This document shows, piece by piece, positions 16,014-24,210 of a DNA stretch of 64,000 bases (position 1 is its first letter; every line of letters starts with the position of its first letter). The translations under genes and the position numbers were made by a program. The notes below the pieces were generated by a model that searched no databases, was not told the DNA's origin, and saw only the letters and a list, made by a program, of their open reading frames with translations. Origin of the DNA: Microbacterium sp. W4I20 (GTDB lineage: Bacteria > Actinomycetota > Actinomycetes > Actinomycetales > Microbacteriaceae); contig NZ_JAUSYB010000001.1 of assembly GCF_030816505.1 (NCBI RefSeq), forward strand, positions 3,782,001 through 3,846,000, in the 5' to 3' direction.

Positions 16014-16340
16014 TTATTCGTGCCCGGTGTCGATCAGCTTCAACCCGACGATGCATCCGACCAGGCCCATCAGCAGAAGAATGCGCACCCAGGAGATCTC
16101 GGTGTCGCCCGTGATCATGGCCCAGACGACGGTGAGTGAGGCGCCGATACCGACCCAGACGGCGTAGGCCGTTTCGGTGGCGATATCGCGCATCGCGAAT
16201 GCGAGGCCGAACATCGACAGCGCCAGGCCGACGAAGAAGATGACACTCGGCCAGAGTTTGGTGAGGCCCTCCGACTTTCCGAGGGCGGTTGCCCAGACGG
16301 CCTCGAGAACTCCGGAGACGATGAGAATGATCCACGGCAT
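16014..16340 (-). CDS. gdx: SMR-family guanidinium exporter (Gdx/SugE type)
   Basis: This 108-residue, four-TM small multidrug resistance protein works as a dual-topology dimer in the membrane. The essential Glu is E13 in IVSGVLEAVWATALGKSEG, and the TM2-TM3 region ETAYAVWVGIGA is the SugE/Gdx signature rather than EmrE. The gene carries a guanidine-III riboswitch in its leader, so guanidinium export is strongly implied. AAAGGA lies 6 bases before the ATG at 16340; a longer in-frame start upstream would run through the riboswitch and is rejected. Confidence 0.9.
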   Translation of the reverse strand: MPWIILIVSGVLEAVWATALGKSEGLTKLWPSVIFFVGLALSMFGLAFAMRDIATETAYAVWVGIGASLTVVWAMITGDTEISWVRILLLMGLVGCIVGLKLIDTGHE

Positions 16341-16344
16341 GATC

Positions 16345-16358
16345 GGTCCTTTCGGACC
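16345..16358 (-). promoter_or_regulatory. Shine-Dalgarno-sequestering hairpin (expression platform)
   Basis: Reading the minus strand, GGTCC-GAAA-GGACC forms a 5-bp stem that buries the AAAGGA ribosome-binding site. The GGTC of its 5' arm is also the 3' arm of helix P2 of the riboswitch, so the two structures exclude each other. Guanidine binding would stabilise P2 and free the ribosome-binding site. Confidence 0.6.
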
Positions 16359-16399
16359 AGTCTTTTCGCTCACCGGGTACTGGTCTGCCTCGTCCGGGG
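16354..16399 (-). promoter_or_regulatory. guanidine-III riboswitch (ykkC-III)
   Basis: On the minus strand the leader reads CCGGACGAGG (16397-16388), then GACCAG, then GTACCCGGT, then a purine-rich AGCGAAAAGA, then CTGGTC. The conserved ykkC-III elements CCGGACGAGG, UACCCGGU and AAGAC are all present. The first CCGG can pair with the CCGG of UACCCGGU (pseudoknot), and GACCAG pairs with CTGGTC (P2). The class is established as a guanidinium sensor, and the downstream gene is an SMR exporter as expected. Confidence 0.85.
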
Positions 16400-16464
16400 C
16401 CGGTGATCGCCGACCGTTTCCGATGATATCCGGTTCGCCTGGGCAGGCACTGGGCACGCGTCGA

Positions 16465-16500
16465 GGCAGGAGGACCGGCAGGAGGACCGGCAGGAGGGCC
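16465..16500. repeat. 12-bp tandem repeat, three copies
   Basis: The unit GGCAGGAGGACC is repeated three times (third copy with one A to G change) between the LuxR stop codon and the riboswitch. No function is evident; it could change length by slippage. Confidence 0.7.
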
Positions 16501-16510
16501 GGCAGAGGAG

Positions 16511-17371
16511 TCAGGGGAGCAGGCCGGCGCGCCGCGCCCGCGTCACCGCCGAGTGCCGGGTCGACGCGTCCAGTTTCGACATCGCCGTTCCGAGGTAGGC
16601 CTTCACCGTGCCTTCGCGCAGTCCCAGCTGGGAGGCGATCTCGGCATTGGTCGAGCCCAGTGCGGCGCAGGCGAGCACATCGGTCTCGCGTCGCGACAGG
16701 TGCACGGTGGGCACGGGGCCGGTCGCCGCAGGGACGGCGTCTCCTGCGAGGGTGACGAGCCGTCTCTCCACCAGGGCGATCCTCGCTCGGAGCTCCGCAT
16801 CGTCGACCGAGGCCGCGATGCTGCGGAGCTCGGCGAAACTCTCGCGCAGCTCTTCGCGCTGGGGTGCGGCGACCCCTGCCTCGCCCGCCGCTGACGCCGT
16901 GCGCAGCCGACGCTGGACCTCGTCGCGGATGCGGAGCTCGTCGGCGACCGACTGAGCGACCTGCATGGCAGGGGCGGTGGTCACTCCGCCGACCTGCTCC
17001 TCATCCCAGGCTCCGGCGTAGAGGACTCCCCGTGGCCGCCCCTGCACGACGATCGGAAGGGCGAGAAGAGTGCGCAGGCCCTCGCCGAGCACGAAGACGT
17101 CATAGTCGTGGGTGATCTGCTGGGAGGACCCGTAGTCGCTGGTCATCCGCGGGCGCAATTCCATCATGGCGCGCCCGCCGAGCCCGCGCTCGGGGCGCAC
17201 GCGCAGTCCGTCCAGGGCCCTGGTGCGGTTGCCGACGATGCTGGTGACGCTCACGACCCCTTCCTCGATGAGGCCGCCGAAGGCCACCGGGAAGCGCGTG
17301 CGTCTGGCCAGCTCGCGCACCGCATTGGCGACGAGTTCGCCCTCGGATTCGATGGCGACCGGTGAGCTCAC
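16511..17371 (-). CDS. GAF-LuxR transcriptional regulator (RamA-like)
   Basis: This 286-residue protein has an N-terminal GAF-like sensor (about 10-155), a helical linker and a C-terminal LuxR helix-turn-helix, LSRRETDVLACAALGSTNAEIASQLGLREGTVKAYL (about 228-263). There is no phosphoacceptor domain, so control is probably by a small ligand. It is divergent from DUF485-actP across 109 bases. Its size and architecture resemble RamA, the acetate-metabolism regulator of C. glutamicum. Control of acetate uptake is inferred from context. Confidence 0.8.
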   Translation of the reverse strand: MSSPVAIESEGELVANAVRELARRTRFPVAFGGLIEEGVVSVTSIVGNRTRALDGLRVRPERGLGGRAMMELRPRMTSDYGSSQQITHDYDVFVLGEGLRTLLALPIVVQGRPRGVLYAGAWDEEQVGGVTTAPAMQVAQSVADELRIRDEVQRRLRTASAAGEAGVAAPQREELRESFAELRSIAASVDDAELRARIALVERRLVTLAGDAVPAATGPVPTVHLSRRETDVLACAALGSTNAEIASQLGLREGTVKAYLGTAMSKLDASTRHSAVTRARRAGLLP

Positions 17372-17480
17372 GACTACCTACTTTCGGGGGTGACGGCAGT
17401 GTTCCCCGGGATCGTAGCGTCGACCCTATCACTCGCGCGACCTCGTCGTGCGGGCACCGGACATGCGGCAAGGAGGCCCC

Positions 17481-17828
17481 ATGAGCGACCAGACCCCAGC
17501 GGGTTCGAGCGGCGCGATCGACTACATCGCGATCGAAGAATCCCCCAGATTCCGAACCCTCAAACGCACCCAGAGATCCTTCATCTTCCCGCTCGCAGCA
17601 TTCTTCCTCATCTGGTATTTCGCCTACGTGCTCCTCGCGGCGTTCGCGACGGACTTCATGGCGCAACGCGTCTGGGGCGATATCACGGTCGGGCTGCTTC
17701 TGGGTCTCGGCCAATTCGTCACCACGTTCGCCATCACGATGATCTACGTGTCCTTCGCGAACAGGAAGATCGATCCGCTCGCGACGGAGATCCGTGAAGA
17801 ACTCGAGAAGGCGCAGGGCCACGCATGA
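17481..17828 (+). CDS. DUF485 membrane protein
   Basis: This 115-residue inner-membrane protein has two TM helices, FIFPLAAFFLIWYFAYVLLAAF and ITVGLLLGLGQFVTTFAITMIY, which matches the DUF485 family (YjcH of E. coli). It is nearly always encoded just before the acetate symporter ActP, as here, where its stop overlaps the actP start (ATGA). AAGGAGG precedes the ATG at 17481. Its role in acetate uptake is presumed but unproven. Confidence 0.9.
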   Translation: MSDQTPAGSSGAIDYIAIEESPRFRTLKRTQRSFIFPLAAFFLIWYFAYVLLAAFATDFMAQRVWGDITVGLLLGLGQFVTTFAITMIYVSFANRKIDPLATEIREELEKAQGHA

Positions 17829-19462
17829 TCATCATCCGTACTGCGACCGAACCGGCCGCCATCGAGAGCAATCCCGTTCTCAACATCTCGATCTTCCTGG
17901 CTTTCGTGGCCGTGACCCTCTTCATCGTCATCCGGGCCAGCCGCAACAACAAGACGGCCGCCGACTACTATGCCGCTGGCCGCTCTTTCACCGGCCCGCA
18001 GAACGGCTTCGCCATCGCGGGCGACTATCTGTCCGCAGCATCCTTCCTCGGCATCTGCGGTGCGATCGCGATCAACGGCTACGACGGATTCCTCTACTCC
18101 ATCGGATTCCTGGTGGCATGGCTCGTCGCGCTGCTCCTCGTCGCGGAGATGATGCGCAACACCGGCAAGTTCACGATGGCGGATGTGCTCTCGTTCCGTC
18201 TGAAGCAGCGTCCGGTGCGCATGGCAGCCGCGATCACCACGCTCGCGGTGTGCTTCTTCTACCTGCTGGCCCAGATGGCCGGCGCGGGCGGACTCGTGTC
18301 GCTGCTGCTGGGCATCGACGGTCGCCTCGGGCAGTCCATCGTCATCGCCGTCGTCGGCGTGCTGATGATCGTGTACGTGCTGATCGGCGGGATGAAGGGC
18401 ACGACCTGGGTGCAGATCGTGAAGGCGTTCCTGCTCATCGGCGGCGCGCTCGCGATGACCATCTGGGTGCTGGCGATCAACGGCTTCAATCTGAACACGC
18501 TGCTCGAGGCCGCGGTGGCGAACTCCGACAAGGGCGAGGCCATCCTGGCGCCGGGGCTCCAGTACGGCGCGAACCCCTGGGACTTCCTCTCCCTCGGCAT
18601 GGCGCTGGTGCTCGGAACCGCGGGACTGCCGCACGTGCTCATGCGGTTCTATACGGTGCCGACCGCCAAAGAGGCGCGGCGGTCGGTCGTCTGGGCCATC
18701 TGGCTCATCGGCGGTTTCTACCTGCTGACGCTCGTGCTCGGCTACGGAGCCGGCGCCCTGGTCGGCGCCGACGTGATCGCCGCCGCTCCCGGCGGCGTCA
18801 ACTCCGCGGCCCCGCTGCTGGCGCTGGAGCTGGGCGGCCCCGTGCTCCTCGGGTTCATCTCGGCCGTGGCGTTCGCGACGATCCTCGCGGTCGTCGCGGG
18901 TCTGACCATCACGGCGGCGGCGTCGTTCGCGCATGACATCTACGCCAACGTGATCCAGAAGGGGAAGAAGGATGCCGAGGGTAACCCCGTGGAGGCGGAT
19001 CCGAACGCCGAGGTGCGCGTTGCGCGCCGCACGGTGATCGTGATCGGCATCCTGGCCATCATCGGCGGGATCGGCGCCCAGGGGCAGAACATCGCCTTCC
19101 TCGTGGCACTCGCCTTCGCCGTCGCCGCATCGGCGAACCTGCCGACCATCCTCTACTCGTTGTTCTGGCGGCGCTTCTCGACCAGGGGCGCGGTGTGGAG
19201 CATGTACGGCGGTCTCGCATCGGCGATCATCCTGATCGTGCTGTCGCCGGTCTTCTCCGGAACGCCGACCTCGATGATCCCCGGGATCGACATCGCCATC
19301 TGGCCGATGAACAATCCCGGCATCGTGTCGATTCCGCTCGGGTTCTTCCTCGGCTGGCTGGGGACCGTCACCAGCTCGCGGAAGGAATCGCCGCAGCTGG
19401 CTGCCGAGATGGAGGTGCGCTCGCTCACCGGCTTCGGTGCGGAGAAGGCGACCGAGCACTGA
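17825..19462 (+). CDS. actP: cation/acetate symporter
   Basis: This is a sodium:solute symporter family protein of 545 residues with about 13 TM helices that takes up acetate and related short monocarboxylates. Family blocks include AADYYAAGRSFTGPQNGFAIAGDYLSAASFLG near residues 45-77 and YGLASAIILIV near the C-terminus. It overlaps the DUF485 gene by 4 bases and is followed by a strong hairpin. The GAF-LuxR gene next door is the likely regulator. Propionate or pyruvate transport cannot be excluded. Confidence 0.9.
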   Translation: MIIIRTATEPAAIESNPVLNISIFLAFVAVTLFIVIRASRNNKTAADYYAAGRSFTGPQNGFAIAGDYLSAASFLGICGAIAINGYDGFLYSIGFLVAWLVALLLVAEMMRNTGKFTMADVLSFRLKQRPVRMAAAITTLAVCFFYLLAQMAGAGGLVSLLLGIDGRLGQSIVIAVVGVLMIVYVLIGGMKGTTWVQIVKAFLLIGGALAMTIWVLAINGFNLNTLLEAAVANSDKGEAILAPGLQYGANPWDFLSLGMALVLGTAGLPHVLMRFYTVPTAKEARRSVVWAIWLIGGFYLLTLVLGYGAGALVGADVIAAAPGGVNSAAPLLALELGGPVLLGFISAVAFATILAVVAGLTITAAASFAHDIYANVIQKGKKDAEGNPVEADPNAEVRVARRTVIVIGILAIIGGIGAQGQNIAFLVALAFAVAASANLPTILYSLFWRRFSTRGAVWSMYGGLASAIILIVLSPVFSGTPTSMIPGIDIAIWPMNNPGIVSIPLGFFLGWLGTVTSSRKESPQLAAEMEVRSLTGFGAEKATEH

Positions 19463-19479
19463 CCCCGACCTGTGGATGC

Positions 19480-19514
19480 ACGTGGACCCGGCGGCCTACT
19501 CGCCGGGTCCACGT
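19480..19514. terminator. terminator after actP
   Basis: A 14-bp perfect stem (ACGTGGACCCGGCG / CGCCGGGTCCACGT) with a 7-base loop lies between the convergent actP and Ogt-like genes. It is followed by only a weak T-rich stretch (CGTTTCC). Confidence 0.6.
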
Positions 19515-19536
19515 CGTTTCCACCGGATCCCGCAGG

Positions 19537-20049
19537 TCAGCGGGATTCGAGGTCGAGGAGGAAGCGCTTGCGCTCCGGATGGGCTCCGTACTGCCCCACC
19601 GACCCATCGGAACGGACCACGCGGTGCACCGGGACGATGATCGAGAAGGGGGTGAGCCGGCAGGCCGTGCCGACGGCCCGCGCCGCACCGGGGTGCCCGG
19701 CGAGCACCGCGACCTCGCCGTAGCTGAGCGTCTCGCCCCAGCCGATGGTGCAGATCGTCTGCAGCGCGATCAGCGGGAATCCCTGGACGAGCTGCCAATC
19801 GAGGCGCACGTGGTCCTCGAACCGTACGGGTTCCCCCTCGAAGTAGTCGCGCAGCAGATGCGCGAGCTCGTCGGCGGCGCCCGGATCGGGTTCGGGCATC
19901 GCGCCCAGCTGCCGGGCGACCCCCTCGAGAAGCCACGGGACGGAGGGATCTGCGGATTCGGAGAGGTCGAACCGGACGATGCCCTCGTCGGAGAACACCG
20001 CGAGCGCGTCGCCGAAGGGCGTCGGAGCGAAGTCGTAGCGGAACGTCAT
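19537..20049 (-). CDS. Ogt-like alkyltransferase homologue lacking the catalytic Cys
   Basis: The 170-residue protein has the two-domain layout of O6-methylguanine-DNA methyltransferase. The C-terminal domain carries ALQTICTIGWGETLSYGEVA (91-114 region), GAARAVGTA with the probable Arg finger, and GQYGAHPERKRFLLDLE. The active-site motif PCHRV is changed to PVHRV (V141, codon GTG), and the conserved NP before it reads TP. It therefore cannot accept a methyl group by the normal chemistry. It may act like alkyltransferase-like (ATL) proteins, which bind alkylated DNA and recruit excision repair, or be decaying. The start at 20049 follows GGATGGGGG. Confidence 0.82.
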   Translation of the reverse strand: MTFRYDFAPTPFGDALAVFSDEGIVRFDLSESADPSVPWLLEGVARQLGAMPEPDPGAADELAHLLRDYFEGEPVRFEDHVRLDWQLVQGFPLIALQTICTIGWGETLSYGEVAVLAGHPGAARAVGTACRLTPFSIIVPVHRVVRSDGSVGQYGAHPERKRFLLDLESR

Positions 20050-20216
20050 GCCCCCATCCTGACCGGACTGGGTGACCCCCAGGAGCATCGAGCACGCTCG
20101 AGGTGGAGAACCGTGCGAGTGCGGCCAGTGTTGCAGGAGTAGTCAGGAAGAGTAGAGAGGGGCCAGAATTCCGGTGAAACCCGCCCGGGATACCCGGGCT
20201 CGCGCCGTCCCGCGCC

Positions 20217-20222
20217 TAGGGT
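20217..20222 (+). promoter_or_regulatory. -10 element, leaderless start of the helicase-like gene
   Basis: TAGGGT ends 6 bases before the GTG at 20229. The same spacing occurs at serC, galU, the MarR gene, the DUF222 gene and the CsoR-type gene, so this spacing decides the start codon of the large gene. Confidence 0.4.
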
Positions 20223-20228
20223 GTCAAT

Positions 20229-23200
20229 GTGTGGCGACGAGAAGAGAGATCTGCGGACGACGCAGTGGCGGATGCCGCTGTGACCCTCGGTGATCTGCAC
20301 GAGTCCGCCACCGGCATCGACGTCGCGCACGCCGCGGAGGCGGAACGCACCCGGCTCCGCGCGGAAGCGGCCGATCTGGGCGGGCCCTCGCCCCTCGTCG
20401 GATTCCGGGATCGCCCCGAGTCCGGAATCGACATCTCGAAGGCGCATCCCGGCAGTCTTCCGCAGTTCATCACGGGCAAGTCGACGCTCCTCTCCAATCT
20501 GTTCCGCGACGAGGTTGGACTGCGTACCGCCCGACTCGCCGCCGAGCGCATCACGGCGAAGAACACCGAGCTGCGCACGGTCCGGGGCATCGAGGCGGTC
20601 TACCTCGCGGTCGGTGTCGCGCACTGGCGCATCGGGGGAGCGGGTTTCGCCGCCCCCGTGCTGCTGCGACCGCTGGCGATCCGGCGCCACCACTCCGACT
20701 TCGAGCTGAAGCTGCAGGGGGCGTTCGACGTCAACCCGGAACTCGTGCGCATCGCGCAGGACCACTTCGGCATGACGATCGATGCGGCAGCGCTCGCCGC
20801 CCTCGCCTACGACGGCGGCATCTTCAAGCCGCAGCCGGTGATCGACAGCCTCCGAGCCATCACGCGATCGATCGACACGTTCTCGGTGGAGCCGCGACTG
20901 GTCGTCTCGACCTTCGCGGATGTCGCCGGTGCGATGGCGCGCGACGGCGGAAGTCTCGATCACCCGGTGCTCAATGCCCTGGCTGGGCACGTGGGCGATC
21001 GTGAACAGGTCTCCGCTCCGCGCGCGGCGCCGCACCACACCTCCCCGGACGACCGTGCTCCGGCATCCGACAATCTGCTCCTCGATGCGGATGCCGAGCA
21101 GGAGGCGGTGCTCGCCCGTATCGCGGCCGGGCATTCCCTCACCGTCGCGACGCTCCCCGGCACCGGCGGAACGCAGACCGTGATCAACGCGCTCGGCGAA
21201 CTCGTACGCGGGGGGAAGCGCGTGCTCGTCGTCTCCGCCCGCCGATCGACCCTCGACGGCGTGCGCCATCGGCTCGCCGGAATCGGGCTGGACAGTCTCG
21301 CGATCTCCCCGGCAAGTGTCCGTCGCGACCTCGTGCGCGCCATCGGCCGCAACGAGAAGGCGACCGCGCCCAAGGTCGGCGAGGTCGACGACGCTCTGGT
21401 GCGGTTGCGCACCGTGCTGCGGGACTACCGGCAGGCGCTCACCGCGCCGGTCGCCGGTACCGACGCCTCCGTGCTCGACGCCACCCGCCACCTCACTCGC
21501 CTCGCCTCGCTCCCGGTTCCGCCGTCGACGACCGCACGCCTCGGCATCGATGCCCTGCGGCGCCTGGCCGCCGATCGGTCGGATGCGGCGGCGGCCCTCG
21601 CCCAGGCCGCGAGGCTCGGCGAGTTCCGCTTCGGACCTGACGACTCGCCCTGGTACGGGGTGACGTTCGCGAGCACCGAGGCGGCGCGCGCGGCGCACGA
21701 GCTGGCCGGCCGGCTGCACTCCAGCAGCGTGCCGGCGCTCCTCGAGCGCGGGTACGAGCTGATCGCCCAGACGCACATGCGCCCGTTCTCGACCGTCGAC
21801 GAGCTCGGCGAGTACCTGCGCCTGCTGCAGGGGATCCGCGATTCTCTCGACCGGTTCAGCCCCACCGTCTTCGAGCGCCCGCTCGGCGAACTCATCCAGG
21901 CGCACGGCTCGCGCCGGGACGCACCGGGTCTGTCCGGCGCGAATCGTCGGCGCCTGCGTCGCCTGGCGAAGGAGTATGTGCGACCAGGGGTCCACGTCAC
22001 CGAGATGCACGAGGCGCTGCTGCGCATCCAGACCCAGCGCACCCAGTGGCAGCGTTGCGTCGAGGCCGGGGTCGCACCCGAGGTCCCGCTCGGACTCGCC
22101 GACGTCTCCTCGGCATGGCAGCGGGTCGAGGCCGAACTCGCCGAGCTGGATGCCGCGCTCGGTCGCCGTGAGCCGCTGGCCTCTCTGCCGGTCGCCCGGC
22201 TGGTCCGTACGCTCGCCGGCCTCGCCGCGAAGTCCGACGTCTTCGAGAACCTCGTCGAGCGCGCCCAGCTGCGCGACCGGCTCGCACTGCTCGGCCTGGG
22301 ACCGCTGCTGGCGGAGCTCTCGGTGCGTCACGTGTCGGAGTCCCGGGTCGGCGATGAGCTGGAGTTCGCGTGGTGGCAGTCGCTCCTGGAGCGCGCCCTG
22401 CAGGACAATCGTGCTCTCCTCGGCGCCAACACCGCGGTCGTCGACCGCCTCGAACGGGATTTCCGACTGGTCGACGAGGCGCACGCCGCGATGGCCGGGC
22501 CATTGCTGGCGTGGCAGCTCGCGAATCAGTGGCGCATCGCCATCGTCGACGAGCCCCAGCAGTCGCAGCACCTGCGCCGGGCCCTCACCCAGCCTGCTTC
22601 GACGACCGCCGAGGTGGTGAGCGCGGCGCCGACGCTCGTCGACGTGCTCGCGCCCGTCTGGATCTCGTCGCCGTATCTGGTGCCCGAGATCCCCGACTCC
22701 GTCGAGTTCGACACGGTGCTCCTCGTCGACGCCGCGGCGATCAACCTCGCCGAGGCCGCACCCGCGATCCGTCGCGCGCGCCAGATCGTCGCGTTCGGCG
22801 ACCCGGTGACGCAGCGCCCGACGCCGTTCCACATCGCCGTGGACCCGGTCGACACCTGGGAGCCCGAGGTCGCGTTCGACGATGTCTCGGTGTTCGAGCG
22901 CCTGTCCGAGCTCCTCCCGGTCATGACGCTCACGCGCAGTTACCGCGCGGGCGGCGAGGACCTCGCGGAACTCATCAACGACGCCTTCTACGGTGGCGAG
23001 ATCGTCTCCCTGCCGTGGGCGGGATCGTATCTCGGCCGAGGCAGTCTCACTGTCGACTACGTCGAGGGCGGCACGGGAGCCCCCGACCCGGTCTCGGGTG
23101 CGGTGGAGAGCCCGGATGCTGAGGTGGCCCGCGTTGTCACGCTGGTCGTCGAGCACGCCATCCACCGGCCATCCGAGTCGCTCATGGTGGTCACCGCGAG

Positions 23201-23948
23201 CGCACGGCACGCCGAGCGCGTGCGCGCCGCCGTCACGACGGCCTTCGCCGGTCGGTCAGACGTGGCCGACTTCGTGGGCCGCGACACGGTCGAGCCCTTC
23301 GCCGTGCTCACGCTCGAGGAGTCGGTGGCGGAGAGTCGCGATCGGGTGATCTTCTCGCTCGGCTTCGGTCTCACGAAGCACGGGCGTGTGCTCAGCGACT
23401 TCGGTGACCTCTCGACACCCGACGGCGAGCGGCTGCTCACCGTCGGCATGACCCGCGCGCGTCGGTCGATGGTGATCGTGTCGTCCATCCGTCCCTCGTC
23501 CTTCGACGACGGGCGGCTCGAGCACGGGGCGGCCACGCTCATGTCGATCCTCGGCGGTCTCGCCGCGCGCAGCAGGGATGCGCGCCTGGAGGATCTCGCC
23601 GATCCGCTGACCCTCGCCCTGGCGCGGGAACTGCGCCGCCTCGGCGCGTCCGTCGATGTCGACTACCGCGGTCTGCTTCCGCTGGTCGCGCAGCATGACG
23701 GCAAGGCCGTGGTGATCGAACCCGATCCGGAATCCCGGGGGGAGTCGCTGCGCGAGACGCTGCGGCTGCGACCGCACGTGCTCCGCCGGCTCGGCTGGCA
23801 CTACGTGCGCGTGCACGCGTTCGATCTGTACAGCGATCCGGTCACCGCTGCGACCCGGATCGCCGCCGTGCTCGGCATCTCCGAGTCGGCACCACGCGTC
23901 GAGAACGACACGCAGCCGATCGACGTCATCGACACCGAGAATGACTGA
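20229..23948 (+). CDS. large SF1 helicase-like protein with degenerate motifs
   Basis: This 1239-residue protein resembles actinobacterial DUF4011 / UvrD-Upf1-like helicases. About residues 85-170 match the DUF4011 pattern (APVLLRPLAIRRHHSDFELK). The P-loop region reads LPGTGGTQT (309-317), with Gly in place of the catalytic Lys. The Walker B region reads LLVDAAAIN (832-839), DA instead of DE. GDPVTQ (858-862) and the motif VI-like TRARRSMVIVSS are kept. The C-terminus (about 1135-1239) looks like the restriction-endonuclease-fold domain of the MTES_1575 type, without a clear catalytic triad. The frame is long and intact, so it is probably expressed. The GTG start is set by the leaderless -10 box. 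Confidence 0.7.
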   Translation: MWRREERSADDAVADAAVTLGDLHESATGIDVAHAAEAERTRLRAEAADLGGPSPLVGFRDRPESGIDISKAHPGSLPQFITGKSTLLSNLFRDEVGLRTARLAAERITAKNTELRTVRGIEAVYLAVGVAHWRIGGAGFAAPVLLRPLAIRRHHSDFELKLQGAFDVNPELVRIAQDHFGMTIDAAALAALAYDGGIFKPQPVIDSLRAITRSIDTFSVEPRLVVSTFADVAGAMARDGGSLDHPVLNALAGHVGDREQVSAPRAAPHHTSPDDRAPASDNLLLDADAEQEAVLARIAAGHSLTVATLPGTGGTQTVINALGELVRGGKRVLVVSARRSTLDGVRHRLAGIGLDSLAISPASVRRDLVRAIGRNEKATAPKVGEVDDALVRLRTVLRDYRQALTAPVAGTDASVLDATRHLTRLASLPVPPSTTARLGIDALRRLAADRSDAAAALAQAARLGEFRFGPDDSPWYGVTFASTEAARAAHELAGRLHSSSVPALLERGYELIAQTHMRPFSTVDELGEYLRLLQGIRDSLDRFSPTVFERPLGELIQAHGSRRDAPGLSGANRRRLRRLAKEYVRPGVHVTEMHEALLRIQTQRTQWQRCVEAGVAPEVPLGLADVSSAWQRVEAELAELDAALGRREPLASLPVARLVRTLAGLAAKSDVFENLVERAQLRDRLALLGLGPLLAELSVRHVSESRVGDELEFAWWQSLLERALQDNRALLGANTAVVDRLERDFRLVDEAHAAMAGPLLAWQLANQWRIAIVDEPQQSQHLRRALTQPASTTAEVVSAAPTLVDVLAPVWISSPYLVPEIPDSVEFDTVLLVDAAAINLAEAAPAIRRARQIVAFGDPVTQRPTPFHIAVDPVDTWEPEVAFDDVSVFERLSELLPVMTLTRSYRAGGEDLAELINDAFYGGEIVSLPWAGSYLGRGSLTVDYVEGGTGAPDPVSGAVESPDAEVARVVTLVVEHAIHRPSESLMVVTASARHAERVRAAVTTAFAGRSDVADFVGRDTVEPFAVLTLEESVAESRDRVIFSLGFGLTKHGRVLSDFGDLSTPDGERLLTVGMTRARRSMVIVSSIRPSSFDDGRLEHGAATLMSILGGLAARSRDARLEDLADPLTLALARELRRLGASVDVDYRGLLPLVAQHDGKAVVIEPDPESRGESLRETLRLRPHVLRRLGWHYVRVHAFDLYSDPVTAATRIAAVLGISESAPRVENDTQPIDVIDTEND

Positions 23949-24144
23949 AGAGCCGGATGCTGCGCCGCGCCAGCGCGTGGTGCGGGTGCCCGGCTCTCGT
24001 CGCGCGCGGCTGACCCCGGTGCCCGGCAGCGACCCCGAACCGGAGACGGCGGTACCCGCCGCTGACACCGGTCCCCGTCGTCCACAGGGCGCCAAAGGCC
24101 CCAACGACGACCGTCTCGTGCAGGACGTTCCGCCGCACTACTGA
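23941..24144 (+). CDS. small conserved hypothetical protein
   Basis: This 67-residue Pro/Arg-rich, probably disordered protein begins MTEEPDAAPRQRVVRVPG. Its ATG overlaps the last codons of the helicase-like gene by 8 bases, so it is translationally coupled. A strong terminator follows 8 bases after its stop, which supports the pair as a transcription unit. No motif is recognised. Small proteins of this kind behind the large helicase-like gene are plausible partners, but nothing shows this directly. Confidence 0.55.
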   Translation: MTEEPDAAPRQRVVRVPGSRRARLTPVPGSDPEPETAVPAADTGPRRPQGAKGPNDDRLVQDVPPHY

Positions 24145-24152
24145 CGGAGAGA

Positions 24153-24196
24153 CGAGAGAAGCGCACGGCCCGTTCGCGGGCCGTGCGCTTCTCTCG
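24153..24196. terminator. bidirectional terminator with UUCG loop
   Basis: A perfect 20-bp stem with a TTCG tetraloop (arms 24153-24172 and 24177-24196) lies between the convergent small hypothetical gene and mscL. There is no long T-run, but the stem is exceptionally stable. Confidence 0.8.
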
Positions 24197-24210
24197 TGCG
24201 GGCGCTGATG

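Noticed and set aside
16338..16399. Guanidine-II (mini-ykkC) riboswitch or intrinsic terminator
   Set aside because: There are no two ACGR-loop hairpins, and the GGTCC-GAAA-GGACC hairpin has no T-run. The ykkC-III elements fit instead.
20046..23210. Minus-strand open frame of 1054 codons opposite the helicase-like gene
   Set aside because: The plus frame has family motifs and a promoter; the minus frame is Arg/Gly/Asp/His-rich with no motif, typical of antisense to a high-GC gene.
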